A DNA stretch of 64,000 nucleotides from NCBI RefSeq assembly GCF_047372505.1, contig NZ_JBKBEU010000001.1, positions 2,976,001-3,040,000 of the forward strand. The letters are read 5' to 3'. The DNA comes from Phaeobacter cretensis. GTDB lineage: Bacteria > Pseudomonadota > Alphaproteobacteria > Rhodobacterales > Rhodobacteraceae. How positions within the stretch are numbered: position 1 is the stretch's first letter; every line of letters starts with the position of its first letter. Below are positions 17,507 through 26,034 of this stretch, piece by piece. A program made the position numbers and the translations under genes. A model generated the notes under the pieces. It ran no database searches. It saw only the letters and a list, made by a program, of their open reading frames with translations, and had not been told where the DNA came from.

Positions 17507-18096
17507 TTGCAAATAATACGAATTCTCGCGTTCCTGACTGCTTCCGTTTCTGTCTCATCTGTTGCGAATACCGAAGATACCCTACAATCAAATAAGGGCT
17601 TTGAAGCGCGTGAGATCGCCCGTCTGTCTGAACAAGACATCGATGCATTGCGCAACGGGGCAGGCTGGAGCCTCGCACTACCTGCTGAACTAAATGGTTT
17701 TCCCGGCCCGTCTCATGTCCTTTAGCTCGCCGACGAACTCCGTCTTTCTGAAAGTCAGGAACAGCGCGTTTCGTCAATCGTCGATGGGATGCGCGCCGAT
17801 GCGATTAAGAAGGTCGATGTGCTTATAAATGCAGAGCGCAGCCTCGACGAAGGCTTCAGATCGAACGGCTTGGAGCGGATCAGCTCAGACCTCTCATTAA
17901 AGACGCAGATGCGGCACGTGCGGAGTTAAGATATGTTCACCTGTCGCGCCATTTGGCGACACTGGAACTCTTGGATACAGATCCGGTCGCTGAATACATT
18001 GTTCTACGGGACTACGCTTCGAACCCAGGTGCGTCTGTCCCAAACGGCAGCGATGCCATGGTGTGGCGACGCCACAACGGATGCAACGATCAGTAA
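17507..18096 (+). pseudogene. Broken Spy/CpxP-like periplasmic protein
   Basis: A TTG at 17507, preceded by GGAAAGAGAGG, opens a frame with a signal-peptide-like start (LQIIRILAFLTASVSVSSVA). It continues with ARLSEQDIDALRNGAGW and LPAELNGFPGPSHVL, then hits TAG at 17723-17725. The same frame resumes with LADELRLSESQEQRVSSIVD to about 17890. The conserved ending ELRYVHLSRHLATLELL ... VWRRHNGC lies in another frame, stopping at 18094-18096. One nonsense codon and one frameshift mark it as a pseudogene of a Spy/CpxP-like, metal-sensor-type periplasmic protein. Family assignment is by general pattern. Confidence 0.7.
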
Positions 18097-18099
18097 GGT

Positions 18100-19340
18100 C
18101 GACATTCATGTAAAGCGCAGGATGTGCGTGTTGGCTATGAGGCATTGGCCTGGGGGCGACATGTCGATGATCACCGCGATGCGTGGGAAGTGGTGCGCCG
18201 GGCGGATCACCGCAACATCGGTCTCGTCCTTGACAGCTTCCATACCATGGGGCGGGGTATCGACCACGACACCATCCGTTGCGTTCCCGGTGAGAAGATA
18301 TTCTGCGTGCAACTGGCAGATGCTCCCAAGATCGACATGGATTTGCTATATTGGTTGCGGCACTTTCGAAACATGACCGGAGAAGGCGACTTTGACATTG
18401 CCACCTTCACCCGTGCGGTTTTAGCGACCGGTTATCGTGGCCCGCTCAGTCTCGATATTTTCACTGATCAGTTCACGTCGGGCAGCGCACCTGTCGTCGC
18501 AAGGAACGGCTATCGCGCATTGTTCGGCTTAGTGGACGACGTAAAACACGCAGAGCCGCAGTGCCTGCCAGACCATGCCGCTTTGCCTGTGCGTGTGAAG
18601 CCAAACGGCGTCGCCTTCATGGAGTTTGTATCGCGTGGCGCAGAGGCCTGCATGGCAGCGTTCTCCATTTTTTCGACAGCACTGAAGCTCTCTCCGAGGT
18701 TTGGTCGGTCGAGTTTCACCCGCATCCCGTCGAAGATAACACCGTCGGTTTGACCAAAGTCGATCATATTTCGCAGACCATGTCCTACGACGAAATGCTC
18801 AGCTGATCCCTTTTTTAAACGACTCTTTTTGACATGAAGAAAGCACTGATGGTTGGTGTCACTGACCCAGAAGCCTTGGTGCGCAGTCGGGCTCCGCGAT
18901 CGGGTTCGGACGCGCTTCGGATCACACGCAATGGTGTAGAGACACATCGCACCTTTGCAGGGTCCTTTCTCGCCGACAGTTTTGGAGCCCCCGTCCAACA
19001 TATTGCTTTTGCCTGCAACGACACTATTGAAACGGCTCAGGCGTTAGAGCGGAACAGTTACAACCCACTCTCAATTCCAGAAAACTACCGCGCAGATCTC
19101 GCATCGCGCTTCGATTTGTCTACTGGACAGATGGCGGTTTTGCAGCACGACAATATCCTCTACGACGCCTCCTCCTCCGGGGAGTTCTTTCATTTCTATT
19201 CAAAGCCGTTTGCAGGCGAGATGTTCTTTGAAGTTTCGCAACGCAAGAATAGATATGAAGGCTACGGCGCACCGAATGCCCCTTTTCGAATTGCAGCGCA
19301 AAAAAGGTTTATGCGTCCCAAAGGTATGCCGCGCAAATAA
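18100..19340 (+). pseudogene. Decayed QuiC-like dehydratase with HPPD-like domain
   Basis: The first part (about 18110-18600) reads as the C-terminal half of a sugar-phosphate isomerase/epimerase TIM barrel (RVGYEALAWGRHVDDHRDAW, LVLDSFHT, HFRNMTGEGDFD, LSLDIF). The second part matches a 4-hydroxyphenylpyruvate-dioxygenase-like domain (TKVDHISQTMSYDEMLS, then ALVRSRAP, ETHRTFAGSFLADSFGAPVQ, FFHFYSKPFAGEMFFEV). This order is that of bifunctional 3-dehydroshikimate dehydratases (QuiC type). The N-terminal half of the barrel is missing, material between the domains is lost, and TGA and TAA stops lie just before the ATG at 18834. It is clearly non-functional. Confidence 0.8.
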
Positions 19341-19537
19341 CCCTCCGCACTAAAATCCCTAAGCGACTTGGTAACCAGCCCCAAGCCAGCATGCAAATTT
19401 GCGCCCAGCATACATTTTGAAGGGTTTTGCCTCCAAGGGCACGGTTCGCCCACGATGGATCGCTGCTCACAGGGGATGTCTTGGCGAGGGTGGACATGAG
19501 TTCTATGCTGCTGCCTGTTTTGATGGGGGTACAGGCG

Positions 19538-19564
19538 TCAGCATGCCTCGTTGAGGCATGCTGA
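19538..19564. terminator. 12-bp perfect stem-loop downstream of the ugp-like operon
   Basis: TCAGCATGCCTC and its exact complement enclose a 3-nt loop (stem 19538-19549 and 19553-19564). It lies 87 bp beyond the stop of the phosphodiesterase (19651, minus) and about 200 bp after the HPPD pseudogene. It could end the minus-strand operon, but no T-run follows on either strand, so a factor-independent terminator is not certain. Confidence 0.5.
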
Positions 19565-19650
19565 GAGGGCAAACTTTAGGCGCAGTGTCATAGCTTCAAT
19601 GGTGACGGCGAACCTACGCACTTAGTGAACAGTGCTGGTAGAAATACCGA

Positions 19651-20481
19651 TTACTCTGCCGCGTCGCAGGGCTTTTCCCAGTCTTCCCAGCCAGTGCCCG
19701 AGGTCGACACGTGCCCCCTCCACGCAAAGGGGATTTGGTGAATGATGGTGTCAGATCCTGTGATCAACAACACCGAATATGAAGGCTCCATCGGAGCACC
19801 TTTCAGCAGCGTCGTTTCATCAAGATCCGGAATGGACTGGTTGCCGGTTGAGGGCACGCAGGCAAATTGCACCCCCGCAAAAGACCCATGGATCGAAGCA
19901 TGCACATGGCCAAAGTGGATGTAGTCGATTTTGGCTGAGTGATGCTGGATCAGCTCGGCAAATGGGCCGCGATCTGCCTCAACCAATGCAATCTTATCTG
20001 CAGCAGGCAGGCCCAACAGCATCGGGTTGTGGTGAAGAAAGATCCGGGCGCGATCACAGCTTGCAAGCTCGCTCTGCAGCCAGGCGCGACGGGTCTCACA
20101 GAAATGGCCGGCGTGGGTGCGCTCTGCCACACTATCAAGGTATATGAAACGCACACCATCAAGCGGTTCTGCGTAGTTGATAAACCCGGCATCATCAGTG
20201 GGGTGATCGTTGAAAATGGAGAGGAAATTGCTCCGGTTGTCGTGATTTCCGATCATCAATCGCACCGGAATCTGCACATCCGAAAGCGCTTTCTGGAGTT
20301 CGGTATAGGCCGCTCGTTCACCCCAGTGCGCCAAGTCACCGGTAATGATGATTCGTGCCGCATCCGGGTGATGTGCGGAGATGTCTGCCAGTGCCTGCGC
20401 AAACCGCGCATGGGGATCCAAACCGCCCATCTCTTCGCCAGGAACTGTCAGGTGGATGTCAGAAATGTGGATGATTTTCAT
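19651..20481 (-). CDS. GpdQ-like metallophosphodiesterase
   Basis: A 276-residue calcineurin-like phosphoesterase with all metal-binding motifs: ISDIHL (about 5-10), TGDLAHWGE (about 47), GNHD (about 77), a His in LHHNP (about 150) and GHVH (about 191). The length fits the GpdQ/CpdA group, which hydrolyses glycerophosphodiesters or cyclic nucleotides. It is the last gene of a ugp-like glycerol-phosphate transporter operon, 60 bp after the substrate-binding protein, so release of glycerol-3-phosphate from diesters is the best guess. No signal peptide is seen, so it is cytoplasmic. cAMP phosphodiesterase activity remains an alternative. Confidence 0.85.
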   Translation of the reverse strand: MKIIHISDIHLTVPGEEMGGLDPHARFAQALADISAHHPDAARIIITGDLAHWGERAAYTELQKALSDVQIPVRLMIGNHDNRSNFLSIFNDHPTDDAGFINYAEPLDGVRFIYLDSVAERTHAGHFCETRRAWLQSELASCDRARIFLHHNPMLLGLPAADKIALVEADRGPFAELIQHHSAKIDYIHFGHVHASIHGSFAGVQFACVPSTGNQSIPDLDETTLLKGAPMEPSYSVLLITGSDTIIHQIPFAWRGHVSTSGTGWEDWEKPCDAAE

Positions 20482-20541
20482 GAGTATCTGTCCAAAATGT
20501 AGACGGCCGCGCGAATAAATTCACGCGGCCGAAAATTTGAT

Positions 20542-21789
20542 TTAGCCGTTCGGCAGCAGGTCGGCGACTTCTTCGACCATCTCTTGCTGAAGCTCTTTCA
20601 TGTCAGTGGCATCGCCCGTAACAATCCGCTCAATCCCATCGTAGATCACTTGCGTGATTGCCAGGCCGTTGTCACCAGGGTAGGCCAGCCAATCGCGCAG
20701 CAAAGGCAGCTGATCCACAGCGGTCTGTTTGTTCGGGTTCTGCTGATAGAAATCCGCAAGGATCACCTCATTCGCCGCTTTGTTCGGTGGCATGTATCCG
20801 GTGGTTTTTGCCACTTCCGCAGCGCCCTCACCCGAGGTGATAAACTTGAGCCAGGTCCAGGCTGCCTCTTGCACTTTGGGATCATCCGAGGTCGAAGTCA
20901 GCAGTGCGGCATTGCCACCTGCGGGCAGACCCTTAGGTGTTTCGCCCATACCGGGGAAAGGACCTGTGACCAATTCAAAGTCACCCTGCGACCGTTCCAC
21001 AGCACCCAGCGCTGAGGTGGACCAGAACATCATGCCGATTTCACCAGCCGAGAAGGAAGACAGCGCGGCTTTCCATTCGAGGTTCTGCATCTCACACTTG
21101 GTGAAAATCTCCTGCATCTGCTCCATTGCAGCAAGTGCTTCGGGGCTATCAAGGGTCACATGACCATTGTCCACAATGGCCTTGTCCTGGGACCATAGCA
21201 GGGCCTGCATGAACCAGTTGCCGGTTATGTTCCAGCCCCAGAAGATCGGGTTGTCAACGCCATTGGCTTTCATGGTTTCACAGGCGGCGATCACCTCGTC
21301 CCAAGTTGTCGGCAGGACTTCAATGCCGCCGGCGTTGAGCACGTCCATATTATAGTAGCCAACCGGCAAAGAGACAGAGAATGGCAGGCCATGTACGCCA
21401 CCATCAAACGTCGACAGAGACAGCATCGCGTCGTGATAGCCGTCTTTTGCGAAATCGGCTTCTTTGGCAATGAAAGGCTCCAGCGACCTGGCGATACCTT
21501 TGTCGACCAGGATCTGCTGGCGGTTCAGGCCTTGCATGGTCACATCAGGCAGGTTGCCCGCCACCGCTTCGCGCAGGATGGTGTTGGTGCCATCTTCATA
21601 GGATTCATAGGTGGCGCGAAACTTCACGTCGATATTTGGGTGTGCTTCCTTGAAGGCCGGCATCATGGCTTCATAGGTAACATCAAACAGGTGGCTGTAG
21701 GGATAGGCAAATTCGATGGTTACAGTGTCTTCAGCGAAAACGGCGCTGGCGCCTAGGGCCAAGGCCATTGCGGTGGCAGTCAGTTTCAT
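20542..21789 (-). CDS. ABC transporter substrate-binding protein, UgpB-like
   Basis: A 415-residue periplasmic binding protein of the family-1 (sugar/glycerol-3-phosphate) class. The start at 21789 is chosen because it begins a clean signal peptide (MKLTATAMALALGASAVFA-EDT), whereas the frame extends upstream into nonsense. The mature protein opens with IEFAYPYSHLFDVTYEAMMPAFK. Resemblance to UgpB and the phosphodiesterase next to it suggest a glycerol-phosphate or glycerophosphodiester ligand. A hairpin at 21870-21896 between the permease and this gene may stabilise its mRNA, as is common for binding proteins that are made in excess. Confidence 0.88.
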   Translation of the reverse strand: MKLTATAMALALGASAVFAEDTVTIEFAYPYSHLFDVTYEAMMPAFKEAHPNIDVKFRATYESYEDGTNTILREAVAGNLPDVTMQGLNRQQILVDKGIARSLEPFIAKEADFAKDGYHDAMLSLSTFDGGVHGLPFSVSLPVGYYNMDVLNAGGIEVLPTTWDEVIAACETMKANGVDNPIFWGWNITGNWFMQALLWSQDKAIVDNGHVTLDSPEALAAMEQMQEIFTKCEMQNLEWKAALSSFSAGEIGMMFWSTSALGAVERSQGDFELVTGPFPGMGETPKGLPAGGNAALLTSTSDDPKVQEAAWTWLKFITSGEGAAEVAKTTGYMPPNKAANEVILADFYQQNPNKQTAVDQLPLLRDWLAYPGDNGLAITQVIYDGIERIVTGDATDMKELQQEMVEEVADLLPNG

Positions 21790-21869
21790 GGAATAGTCCT
21801 CTCTTGCCGGGTCTTGGAGCCGTTGTTTGCAGACGGAGGCTCCGGGGTTTTCCCTTGCGGGATTTCGGA

Positions 21870-21896
21870 TGGGGGCATCTTGTTGAGGTGCCCCCA
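21870..21896 (-). promoter_or_regulatory. Intercistronic hairpin before the binding-protein gene
   Basis: An 11-bp stem (TGGGGGCATCT pairing with AGGTGCCCCCA, one G-U) with a 5-nt loop begins 3 nt after the UgpE-like permease stop codon and about 80 bp before the binding-protein start. No U-run follows in the minus-strand transcript. An mRNA-stabilising or partial-attenuation element that raises binding-protein expression relative to the permeases is the likely role. Confidence 0.6.
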
Positions 21897-21899
21897 AAA

Positions 21900-22862
21900 T
21901 CATTTCATGCCGCTCAGTGTGATGCCTTCGATGAAGCGCCTTTGCGCCAGCATGAAGGCCACGATCAGCGGTGTGACAATCACGGTTGCCGTTGCCATCA
22001 TCGGGCCAAAGAACGACCCATCACCGCCGCCTTTAAACTCGCGTAGCCCCAATGGCGGTGTGAACAAGTCGCGATTGCCGGTGACAACGATGCGCGGCCA
22101 GAAGTAGTCGTTCCAGTGGGCCACGATTGAGAAGATGGCAAAGGCCAGCAGCGCGGGGATGGCTGTGGGCAGCATCACGCGCCAGACGATGGCAAACTCT
22201 CCCATTCCATCCATGCGTGCCGCATCGATCAAGTCATCAGGCACCGTCATAAAGAACTGGCGCATCAGGAAGATGCCAAAGACCGAAATCGTCCAGGGCA
22301 CGACAAGTGCGGCATAGGTGTTGGTCAACCCGAGCTTGGCCAGAAGGATATAAAGGGGCAGGGCGATCGCGTGAACAGGGATCAATAGGCAGAACAACAC
22401 CAGCCCAAACACGGCATCACGACCCCAGAATTTCAGCTTGGCCAAAGCGTAGGCCGCAGGCAGGGCCACAACAACCTGGATCAGAAAGATCGACGCGGTC
22501 ACAATGAGACCATTGAGCAGGTAGCGCAGCAAGGGGGCTTCGGTGAAGGCCATGCTATAGTTGAAAACAACCGGTCGCATGGAACAGTCGGCCTCGGCTT
22601 CGGCCACCAATGCGTCACGAATGTCTCGGTCGCTTTGTCCCGGAAACCGATGTGCCGCTGTCACGATATCGTCGCGGCTTGGATCGCGCCTTACGACACA
22701 GCGCTCATCAACCATCATCTCCTGACGTCCGAAAAAGCCACCTTCGCCCCGGTCGATTTCTCCGGGCGATTTAAAGGAATAGCTGACCATCATGTAAAAT
22801 GGAGCGATAACGACAATCACACCGAGGATCAGAATGAGATGCTTCCACCAGTCGCGGGTCAT
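21900..22862 (-). CDS. ABC transporter permease, UgpE-like
   Basis: A 320-residue inner-membrane permease of the MalG/UgpE group. The first membrane helix (about 8-28) is followed by an unusually long periplasmic insert (about 32-95, with Cys55 and Cys93) before the regular TM2-TM6 block. The cytoplasmic EAA loop is seen as DAARMDGMGEFAIVWRVMLP (about 215-235). Its ATG overlaps the TGA of the partner permease (22862). It forms the translocation pore with the UgpA-like protein, driven by the ATPase at 23844. Confidence 0.9.
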   Translation of the reverse strand: MTRDWWKHLILILGVIVVIAPFYMMVSYSFKSPGEIDRGEGGFFGRQEMMVDERCVVRRDPSRDDIVTAAHRFPGQSDRDIRDALVAEAEADCSMRPVVFNYSMAFTEAPLLRYLLNGLIVTASIFLIQVVVALPAAYALAKLKFWGRDAVFGLVLFCLLIPVHAIALPLYILLAKLGLTNTYAALVVPWTISVFGIFLMRQFFMTVPDDLIDAARMDGMGEFAIVWRVMLPTAIPALLAFAIFSIVAHWNDYFWPRIVVTGNRDLFTPPLGLREFKGGGDGSFFGPMMATATVIVTPLIVAFMLAQRRFIEGITLSGMK

Positions 22863-23842
22863 CAGTAGTGAACCTTTCGTTCCACCAGCCAGCGCTGGAT
22901 CAGGGTGAGGAACATGACAAATGCGAGAAAGACCATCGTTATGGCTGATCCGATGCCGATCAGATTCTGCTGCACGCCTTTCTCAAAAATGGCGAACATC
23001 ATCACATAGGTAGATTTGTTGGGGCCGCCACCCTGGGGCCAAAAGGCTTCGATCGTATCAAAAACCTGAAAGGCCCGGATGCAGGAGATGGTAACAACAA
23101 AGACCGTGGTTGGCCCCAAGGCAGGCCAGGTCACCAGCCGAAACCGCTCCCAGGCGGATCGTGCTCCGTCCATTTCAGCCGCGTGATACAGCTCGCGGTG
23201 GACGCCGGTCAAACCAGCCAGATACAACACCATGTTGAACCCAAAGCCCTGCCAGATCCCGATGAAACTGATGACCCAGATCGCATAGCGTTTCTCACCC
23301 AGCCAGACCGGAAAGTGCTCGGCGCAGCCATGGGCCATAAAGGGCCAGATCCGCTCAAGAAACGTACCACAGCCCATCTCAAGCGTGTGATTGATCATGC
23401 CGATGGAGGGATGCAGCATGAACTCCCAGGCAATGGCCATCGCCAGTAGGGTCGCCATGACCGGCAGAAAATACACTGTCTTGTAGATCTCTCGGAACCG
23501 ACCCAGCGAGTTGATCAGCAGCGCGGCCCCAAGTCCCAGCCCGACGGAAATTGGCACAACTGTCACCACATAGGTCAACGTCGCGATAAACATTTTCTCA
23601 TAGGTCGAACGGGTGAACAGTCTTTCGTAGTTCTGGGTGCCAACCCAATCAAACCCGCTGTTTCCAAGGGAGTAGTTGGTAAAGGAGAGCAACCCCGCGA
23701 TACCAATCGGGGTCAGTAAGATAATCACCATCAGGATCACGGCAGGGCCGGTCAGGATCCAGGCCGCGTGACGTTCTTTCGTGTTGTGGGAGGTTGCTTT
23801 CGAAACGGCGACCTCGGGCGGTGTGATGTCGGTCACAGACAT
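22862..23842 (-). CDS. ABC transporter permease, UgpA-like
   Basis: A 326-residue permease of the MalF/UgpA group. The start at 23842 follows the ATPase stop directly; a longer frame exists but would overlap the ATPase. It has six membrane helices, with the EAA loop AAEMDGARSAWERFRLVTWP (about 240-260). A periplasmic insertion between the second and third conserved helices (about 150-185) carries two cysteines (about 158 and 173), as in its partner. It is co-transcribed with the ATPase, partner permease, binding protein and phosphodiesterase. Confidence 0.9.
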   Translation of the reverse strand: MSVTDITPPEVAVSKATSHNTKERHAAWILTGPAVILMVIILLTPIGIAGLLSFTNYSLGNSGFDWVGTQNYERLFTRSTYEKMFIATLTYVVTVVPISVGLGLGAALLINSLGRFREIYKTVYFLPVMATLLAMAIAWEFMLHPSIGMINHTLEMGCGTFLERIWPFMAHGCAEHFPVWLGEKRYAIWVISFIGIWQGFGFNMVLYLAGLTGVHRELYHAAEMDGARSAWERFRLVTWPALGPTTVFVVTISCIRAFQVFDTIEAFWPQGGGPNKSTYVMMFAIFEKGVQQNLIGIGSAITMVFLAFVMFLTLIQRWLVERKVHY

Positions 23843-23843
23843 C

Positions 23844-25001
23844 TCACGCCACCTCAGTTTTTGAGGCCAGTGCCGGGCTGACATCGCGAATACGTGCCCC
23901 CTCCGCATCAAATATCAGCGCCTTGTCGACATCGAAATCCAAGCCAACCGATGTTCCAAGGGTCAAGGAGGCGCGCTTGTCGGATGTCGCACGGAAGGTG
24001 ATGCGTGGCTCCAACCCCGTCACCTCGATCTGGATGAACATCTCAGACCCCAGGTTTTCGCTATGCACCACCCGGCCACGAACAGGCGCGTTGTCACCGG
24101 TCAGGAACAGTGTTTCCGGGCGCAGCCCAAGCGAGGCGACGCCTTTGGCGCGGCGATTCGCCATGAGTTTGAGGGGGCGGCCAAATAGGTGAACCAGACC
24201 GGTCTCGCTGAGTTCCACTGGCAAGAGATTGATTTTCGGCGAGCCAATAAACTCTGCCACTTCGATACGATCAGGATCGTCATAGACAGTTTCGGGTGCC
24301 GCACACTGAAGAATGCGTCCTCCCATCATGACGGCGATGCGATCCGACATTGTCATCGCTTCGACCTGATCATGGGTCACATAAACAAAGGTCGCCTCAA
24401 GACGGCGGTGCAATTGGGCAATTTCAGCACGGGTCTGAACCCGCAGTTTTGCATCCAGATTTGACAGAGGTTCATCCAATAGGAATGCAGCTGGATCACG
24501 GACCAAAGCCCGCCCCAATGCCACGCGCTGCCGCTGCCCGCCTGAAAGCTGTCCGGGTTTGCGATCCAATAGATGGGCGATTTCCAGCATCTGCGCAGCA
24601 TGGGCGACCTCTTCGCCAATTTCCGCGGCTCTACCGGTTTTGCCGGGCATGAGGCCGCCAATCACCGGCAATCGCTGCAATGTGCTCATGCGGCGCATCT
24701 TCAGGGGCACTGCAATGTTTTCACCCACGCTTAGGTGCGGGTAAAGCGCATATGACTGAAAGACCATCGACAGATTGCGATCCGCTGCACGCCGGCCTGC
24801 GACAGAATTCCCATCAATGCGGATGTCGCCTGACGTCTGTTCTTCCAGGCCTGCGATGATCCGCAGCAAGGTAGATTTGCCACAGCCAGATGGCCCGACA
24901 AGTGACACGAATTCGCCATCAGCGATGTCCAGAGACACATCCTTGAGAACTTCGGTTTCCCCAAAGCGTTTTCGGATGTTTTCGATGCATAGCCCAGCCA
25001 T
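23844..25001 (-). CDS. ABC transporter ATPase, UgpC/MalK-like
   Basis: A 385-residue ATPase: Walker A GPSGCGKST (about 37-45), Q-loop VFQSYALYPH, signature LSGGQRQRVALGRALV, Walker B LLDEPLSNLD, and the switch His in VTHDQVEAM. A C-terminal TOBE/OB regulatory region (about 250-370) as in MalK and UgpC. It energises the UgpA/UgpE-like permeases and is the first gene of the minus-strand operon, with the divergent LysR regulator and the palindrome at 25063-25077 upstream. There is an extra stretch (about 95-125, RMSTLQRLPVIGGLMPGK) after the Q-loop. Confidence 0.93.
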   Translation of the reverse strand: MAGLCIENIRKRFGETEVLKDVSLDIADGEFVSLVGPSGCGKSTLLRIIAGLEEQTSGDIRIDGNSVAGRRAADRNLSMVFQSYALYPHLSVGENIAVPLKMRRMSTLQRLPVIGGLMPGKTGRAAEIGEEVAHAAQMLEIAHLLDRKPGQLSGGQRQRVALGRALVRDPAAFLLDEPLSNLDAKLRVQTRAEIAQLHRRLEATFVYVTHDQVEAMTMSDRIAVMMGGRILQCAAPETVYDDPDRIEVAEFIGSPKINLLPVELSETGLVHLFGRPLKLMANRRAKGVASLGLRPETLFLTGDNAPVRGRVVHSENLGSEMFIQIEVTGLEPRITFRATSDKRASLTLGTSVGLDFDVDKALIFDAEGARIRDVSPALASKTEVA

Positions 25002-25062
25002 CTGATTCCTCCATCTGACACGGAGGTTCTAGAAAATATAGCTCTCACTTTTGTGACGTCAT

Positions 25063-25077
25063 ATTAGTGAAACTAAT
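25063..25077. promoter_or_regulatory. LysR-type operator candidate
   Basis: ATTAGT-GAA-ACTAAT is a perfect 6+3+6 inverted repeat in the divergent region between the ATPase gene (start 25001) and the LysR-family regulator. The T-N11-A form and position fit a LysR-type regulatory site. An 8-bp palindrome TGACGTCA precedes it at 25054-25061. The palindrome overlaps a possible upstream GTG start (25067), supporting the regulator start at 25115 instead. Confidence 0.6.
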
Positions 25078-25114
25078 GGCCCTTATGCCTAGGCCAACAT
25101 CACAGAGAGAACCC

Positions 25115-26002
25115 ATGCGCGCCAATCATCACCAGTTTGTAGCCTTTGCCTATGTTGTACGTGAGGGCAGCTTTTCAGCGGCGGCCGACCGTCTGGGTGT
25201 TACGCAATCGGCAGTAACGCAGCATGTGGCTAAGCTGGAAAAACAGGTCGGATCGCAACTGTTGTTACGCAGCCGCGAAGGCGTCGCACTGACCCGAACC
25301 GGACAGGAGTTGTATGATCTGGCAGATCGTCTGGTTACGTTGGATTCGTCGATCAAAGAGCGCCTGGAAGGCTTTGAGGCCATGGCGCGAGGGCATATCA
25401 AGATCATCGCCAATGCCCCGCTTCCGGCGCTGCGGGCCATCAGCCAGTTTCGCAAAGTCTACCCAGATGTCGAGGTCGATTTTGGACTTTATAGCTGGAC
25501 CATCGCGACACGGCTTTTGCGCGAACGGCGTGCAGATGTTGGGTTGATCACGGACCCGCCAAACATTGGTGATTGGGACCGCATACCGGTGCAGAAAACC
25601 CGTTATGTTGCCTATCTTCTGCCGACGTCTCCGCTTTCAAACCGGGATCTTTTGAGTTTTGAAGATCTAAAGCATGAGACGGTCATTTTGCCGGAAACGG
25701 GTTCCTTGACCGAACGGGTGGTTCGCGAAGCGCAGGCCAAACACGGCATCCAACTGCAGCGCACCATAAAGATGACCACTTTTCCACTCATGTGCGAAGC
25801 CGTATTTCAGGGTGCTGGAACTGCCATCTTTCTCAGCAACAGCGGATTGATTTCAAAAGGTCTGGTCGAAGTGCCAATCGCGGAACTCTCAAAAACGTAC
25901 GAAACAGCGGTGGTGGCTCCAAAGGATCGGGCAAGGCTGCGCCTGGTGAAGGCCTTCATCGATATGACGTCGTCTTCAGCTTACGCAGAGCCTATTTCGT
26001 AA
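25115..26002 (+). CDS. LysR-family transcriptional regulator
   Basis: A 295-residue LysR-type regulator: winged helix-turn-helix (about 1-60, FSAAADRLGVTQSAVTQHV) and a substrate-binding domain (about 90-285). The ATG at 25115 is preferred because it gives the standard N-terminus and leaves the palindrome at 25063-25077 outside the coding region. It is divergent from the ugp-like operon, which it probably controls. It converges on cobF (26035), with 32 bp between the ends. Confidence 0.9.
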   Translation: MRANHHQFVAFAYVVREGSFSAAADRLGVTQSAVTQHVAKLEKQVGSQLLLRSREGVALTRTGQELYDLADRLVTLDSSIKERLEGFEAMARGHIKIIANAPLPALRAISQFRKVYPDVEVDFGLYSWTIATRLLRERRADVGLITDPPNIGDWDRIPVQKTRYVAYLLPTSPLSNRDLLSFEDLKHETVILPETGSLTERVVREAQAKHGIQLQRTIKMTTFPLMCEAVFQGAGTAIFLSNSGLISKGLVEVPIAELSKTYETAVVAPKDRARLRLVKAFIDMTSSSAYAEPIS

Positions 26003-26034
26003 TATCAAGCCCTCCCAAGCCTGCTGAATAACAG

